DNA from: an uncultured Paracoccaceae bacterium
GTDB taxonomy: Bacteria; Pseudomonadota; Alphaproteobacteria; Rhodobacterales; Rhodobacteraceae
Assembly: GCA_937900975.1 (NCBI GenBank)
Contig: CALCPC010000901.1
Location: forward strand, 1 to 7,003
Direction of reading: 5' to 3'
Length of the DNA: 7,003 nucleotides
Position 1 is the first letter of the stretch; every line of letters begins with the position of its first letter. The notes under the pieces are model-generated. The model saw nothing but the letters and a program-made list of their open reading frames with translations, ran no database searches and had not been told where the DNA came from. Below, piece by piece: positions 5,271 through 7,003 of this stretch. A program made the translations under genes and the position numbers.

Positions 5271-6673
5271 AAGCGCTGGTGCTGGCGGCGCCGACCTCCG
5301 GCGCGGGCAAAACGATCGTCACCCTCGGCCTTTTGCGCGCGCTGAGCCGCTATGGGCATCGCGTCGCCGCGGCGAAAAGCGGGCCCGACTATATCGACCC
5401 CGCCTTCCACAGCCGCGCAACGGGCCGGCCCTCGCGCAATCTGGACGCCTGGGCGATGCCGGGCCCGGTTTTGCGCGGTCTGGCCGATGCCGCCGCGGCG
5501 GATCTTTTGGTCGTGGAAGGCGCGGTCGGCGCCGTCGATGGCGCGGGGCGAGAGGCTGCGGGGTCGGCGGCGGATCTCGCCGTGGCGCTGGGCGCGCCCC
5601 TGCTTTTGGTGCTGGACGCTGCCCGGGCCGGCGCTTCGGCGGTGTTGCCGGCGCTTGGCTTGCGCGTCCTCAGGCCCGAGCTTCGATTGATGGGCGTGAT
5701 CTTCAACCGCGTCGCTTCGGACCGGCATCACGCTTTGTTGGCGGCAGCCGCGCAGCGCGCCGGTATCCGTGTCTTTGGCCAGATCCGCCGCGATCCTGCG
5801 CTTTCGGTGCCAGAGCGGCATCTGGGTCTGGTGCAGGCCGAGGAGATCACGGGCCTCGATGCGCTGATCGCGCGCGCTGCCGACAGCGTGTCGGCGGGCG
5901 TCGACCTTGCCGGAGTGCTGGCCGCGATGGAACCGCTGCCCCACCACAAGGCTGCACCGGTCGATGGACTGGGCTGGATGACGGGTCTGCCGCCGCCATC
6001 CACACGGAAGGTCGCCGTAGCGCAGGATCGTGCCTTTCGGTTTGCCTACCCGCATCTCGGTTGGGGGACGGCGCCGCAGGATCAGGTGTTCTCACCGCTC
6101 GCCGATGAGGCGCCGGACAGCGATGCAGATGTCATCCTTTTGCCCGGCGGCTATCCGGAGCTGCATGCCAAACCGCTGGCCGAGGCGACCCTGTTCCGCC
6201 GGGGGATGCTGGCGGCAGCCCGGCGGGGCGCGCGGATCTACGGGGAATGCGGGGGCTATATGGTGCTTGGGCGAACGCTGCGCGACGCGGAGGGCACGGC
6301 GCACCGGATGCTGGACCTTTTGCCGGTGGAGACCAGTTTCGCCAAACGGCGCCTGACGCTCGGCTATCGCACCTTACGCCCGGCGGACGGTGCGCCGGTT
6401 TCTGCGGTGCTGCGCGGACATGAGTTTCACTATGCCACCCTGGCCGAGCCGGAGCGCGAGGCCGAAACCGATGCACGTCTTTTCGAGGCAGAAGACGCCG
6501 ATGGACGCCGCCTGGCCCCGCTTGGTCATGTTCGGGGCAACACAGCCGGGTCATTCGCCCATGTGATCTGGCCCCATGCGCCCTTAGACGAGGGGGACGA
6601 AGGGCACGCCGCATCCGGCGATAAGAAGAAGCGTGGCGAAGGCAGCAATTCGAAGCATGGGGGTCTATCCTGA
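5267..6673 (+). CDS. cobB: CobB, hydrogenobyrinic acid a,c-diamide synthase, with C-terminal extension
   Basis: 468-residue ATP- and glutamine-dependent amidotransferase that amidates the a and c side chains of hydrogenobyrinic acid before cobalt insertion. Domain order: dethiobiotin-synthase-like P-loop APTSGAGKT (8-16), KSGPDYIDPAFH (37-48), VVEGAVGAVDG (82-92; many relatives have MGLFDG here), then a class-I glutaminase domain with LLPGGYPELHA (291-301), catalytic Cys328 in GECGGY, GYRTL (366-370), GHEFHYA (384-390) and GHVRGNTAGSFAHVI (420-434). Family members usually stop soon after the last motif; here a charged tail of about 33 residues follows (436-468), rich in Asp, Glu, Lys and Gly. 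That tail is the reverse complement of a small lipoprotein gene. The start overlaps the cobA stop by 4 bases and agrees with the P-loop position; an in-frame ATG at 5153 lies deep inside cobA. Confidence 0.94.
   Translation: MKALVLAAPTSGAGKTIVTLGLLRALSRYGHRVAAAKSGPDYIDPAFHSRATGRPSRNLDAWAMPGPVLRGLADAAAADLLVVEGAVGAVDGAGREAAGSAADLAVALGAPLLLVLDAARAGASAVLPALGLRVLRPELRLMGVIFNRVASDRHHALLAAAAQRAGIRVFGQIRRDPALSVPERHLGLVQAEEITGLDALIARAADSVSAGVDLAGVLAAMEPLPHHKAAPVDGLGWMTGLPPPSTRKVAVAQDRAFRFAYPHLGWGTAPQDQVFSPLADEAPDSDADVILLPGGYPELHAKPLAEATLFRRGMLAAARRGARIYGECGGYMVLGRTLRDAEGTAHRMLDLLPVETSFAKRRLTLGYRTLRPADGAPVSAVLRGHEFHYATLAEPEREAETDARLFEAEDADGRRLAPLGHVRGNTAGSFAHVIWPHAPLDEGDEGHAASGDKKKRGEGSNSKHGGLS
6584..6658 (-). 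CDS. 24-residue lipoprotein, antisense to the cobB 3' end
   Basis: A 25-codon reading frame (with TAA stop) that is easily missed because of its length. It begins MLRIAAF, continues through a hydrophobic core ATLLL and ends in a lipobox IAGC (13-16) followed by GVPFVPLV. This is a complete lipoprotein signal peptide with a mature part of only about 9 residues starting at the lipidated Cys16. I recall similar tiny proteins ending C-GVP-F/L-VP- in Rhodobacterales genomes, function unknown to me. AGGA lies 8 bases upstream of the ATG. Predicted location: inner or outer membrane, facing the periplasm. The whole gene lies inside cobB on the opposite strand, with codons in exact antisense register (its stop TAA faces Leu440 TTA of CobB). 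A chance frame giving signal core, lipobox, Shine-Dalgarno and stop together is unlikely but not excluded. Confidence 0.7.
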   Translation of the reverse strand: MLRIAAFATLLLIAGCGVPFVPLV

Positions 6674-6703
6674 TCGGGGCGCAGGGATGGCGCGGTGCGT
6701 TCG

Positions 6704-6724
6704 GGCGGTCGGACCGCGGCCGCC
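6704..6724. repeat. GC-rich palindromic patch after cobB
   Basis: GCGGTC-G-GACCGC (6705-6717) is a perfect 6-bp-arm palindrome, flanked by GGCGG at 6704 onward and GGCCGCC at 6718-6724, which allow alternative pairings. It lies about 30 bases after the cobB stop and upstream of the lipoprotein start on the other strand. There is no T-run on either side, so I do not call it an intrinsic terminator. Confidence 0.35.
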
Positions 6725-6752
6725 ACCGTTATAGCGTCAACGTTTAACGGTG
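6724..6752 (-). promoter_or_regulatory. 8-bp inverted repeat over a possible -10 box upstream of the lipoprotein gene
   Basis: CACCGTTA (6724-6731) and TAACGGTG (6745-6752) are perfect 8-bp inverted arms separated by 13 bases, a typical size for a dimeric repressor operator. On the minus strand a TATAAC -10-like hexamer (6733-6728) overlaps one arm, about 70 bases upstream of the lipoprotein ATG; a matching -35 is not evident (AACGCA at 17-base spacing). The repeat is seen; operator and promoter roles are inference. Confidence 0.4.
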
Positions 6753-7003
6753 CGTTTCGCCCGCGGCCATACCGGGCCAGATCTATGCCGGCAAGTGTGG
6801 CGGATGCGCTATAAGTCTTTGGCGTAAGCCGTTTTGAAGAAACCTAAATCCGATAGCGCTGCCTGAAATCAGAGCGTTCACCGCGTTCTGGGCGGGCTCG
6901 ATGTGTTGGATATTCCGCGAAACGCTGTGACCCAAGCCAGCACACTCTCTTTAGAGCATTTTCCGTTCAAAGCAGGTCAGTCATCATCAGAAAACGCGTT
7001 CAA
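6753..7003. other. Lower-GC intergenic region at right edge, no gene seen
   Basis: About 250 bases with no credible reading frame or RNA gene. Two 60-base rows counted by hand are near 50% GC, well below the cob genes. It contains an inverted pair GCGCTAT (6806-6812)/ATAGCGC (6853-6859) enclosing a small GGC-GTAA-GCC hairpin (6821-6830), a bulged hairpin around 6870-6890 (CAGA-GCG with CGC-GT-TCTG), and near the edge an imperfect inverted pair GCATTTTC (6956-6963)/GAAAACGC (6990-6997). It may be the leader of a gene beyond the window or part of a repeat element. Confidence 0.5.

Noticed and set aside
5180..6055. Minus-strand frame of 291 codons
   Set aside because: Antisense shadow of cobB, with Arg/Gln-rich composition typical of reverse frames in high-GC DNA.
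5153..6673. CobB starting at 5153
   Set aside because: It would overlap cobA by about 118 bases; the ATGA overlap start at 5267 gives the proper P-loop N-terminus.
6821..6834. GGC-GTAA-GCC followed by GTTTTG as an intrinsic terminator
   Set aside because: The stem is only 3 bp and the T-run only 4, too weak to support the call.

Overview
This window is a cobalamin (vitamin B12) biosynthesis locus from a high-GC bacterium. An alphaproteobacterium, probably a Rhodobacterales member (Rhodobacter, Paracoccus or Roseobacter type), fits best. The reasons are the gene set (a CobW–CobN pair, CobB, CobK, and CbiD in an aerobic-type cluster), the B12 riboswitch feeding a metal-transport/cobW/cobN unit, and a tiny lipoprotein gene beside it. 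The assignment rests on gene content and recalled family features; no search was run.

Layout. Two divergent transcription units flank a 287-base gap at 4132-4418. Leftwards (minus strand) run cbiD (4131-3031), cobK (2981-2208), an adenosylcobalamin riboswitch (about 2174-1975) with its own likely promoter overlapping the cobK stop, a small membrane protein of the CbiM/NikM permease family (1927-1313), cobW (1236-97), and the first 22 codons of cobN (68-1, cut by the window edge). Rightwards (plus strand) run cobA (4419-5270) and cobB (5267-6673), which overlap by 4 bases. A 24-residue lipoprotein gene lies on the minus strand (6658-6584), entirely inside the 3' end of cobB. The last ~330 bases after cobB hold no other gene that I can see. 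That stretch becomes clearly less GC-rich (about 50% in the 60-base rows counted) and carries several inverted repeats.

How the genes work together. CobA makes precorrin-2 from uroporphyrinogen III. CbiD performs the C1 methylation at the ring-contracted precorrin-5 stage and CobK reduces precorrin-6A. CobB amidates the a and c side chains of hydrogenobyrinic acid. CobN is the large subunit of the cobaltochelatase that then inserts cobalt. CobW is a metal-binding GTPase thought to help supply that cobalt, and the CbiM-like membrane protein would be expected to import metal. The riboswitch should reduce the metal-handling half (permease-like gene, cobW, cobN) when coenzyme B12 is plentiful, separately from cbiD-cobK.

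Most interesting points: the CbiM-like protein has lost the histidines that normally bind the metal; the riboswitch and a promoter are squeezed between two co-directional cob genes; and a tiny lipoprotein gene is read codon-for-codon antisense to an apparent C-terminal extension of CobB.
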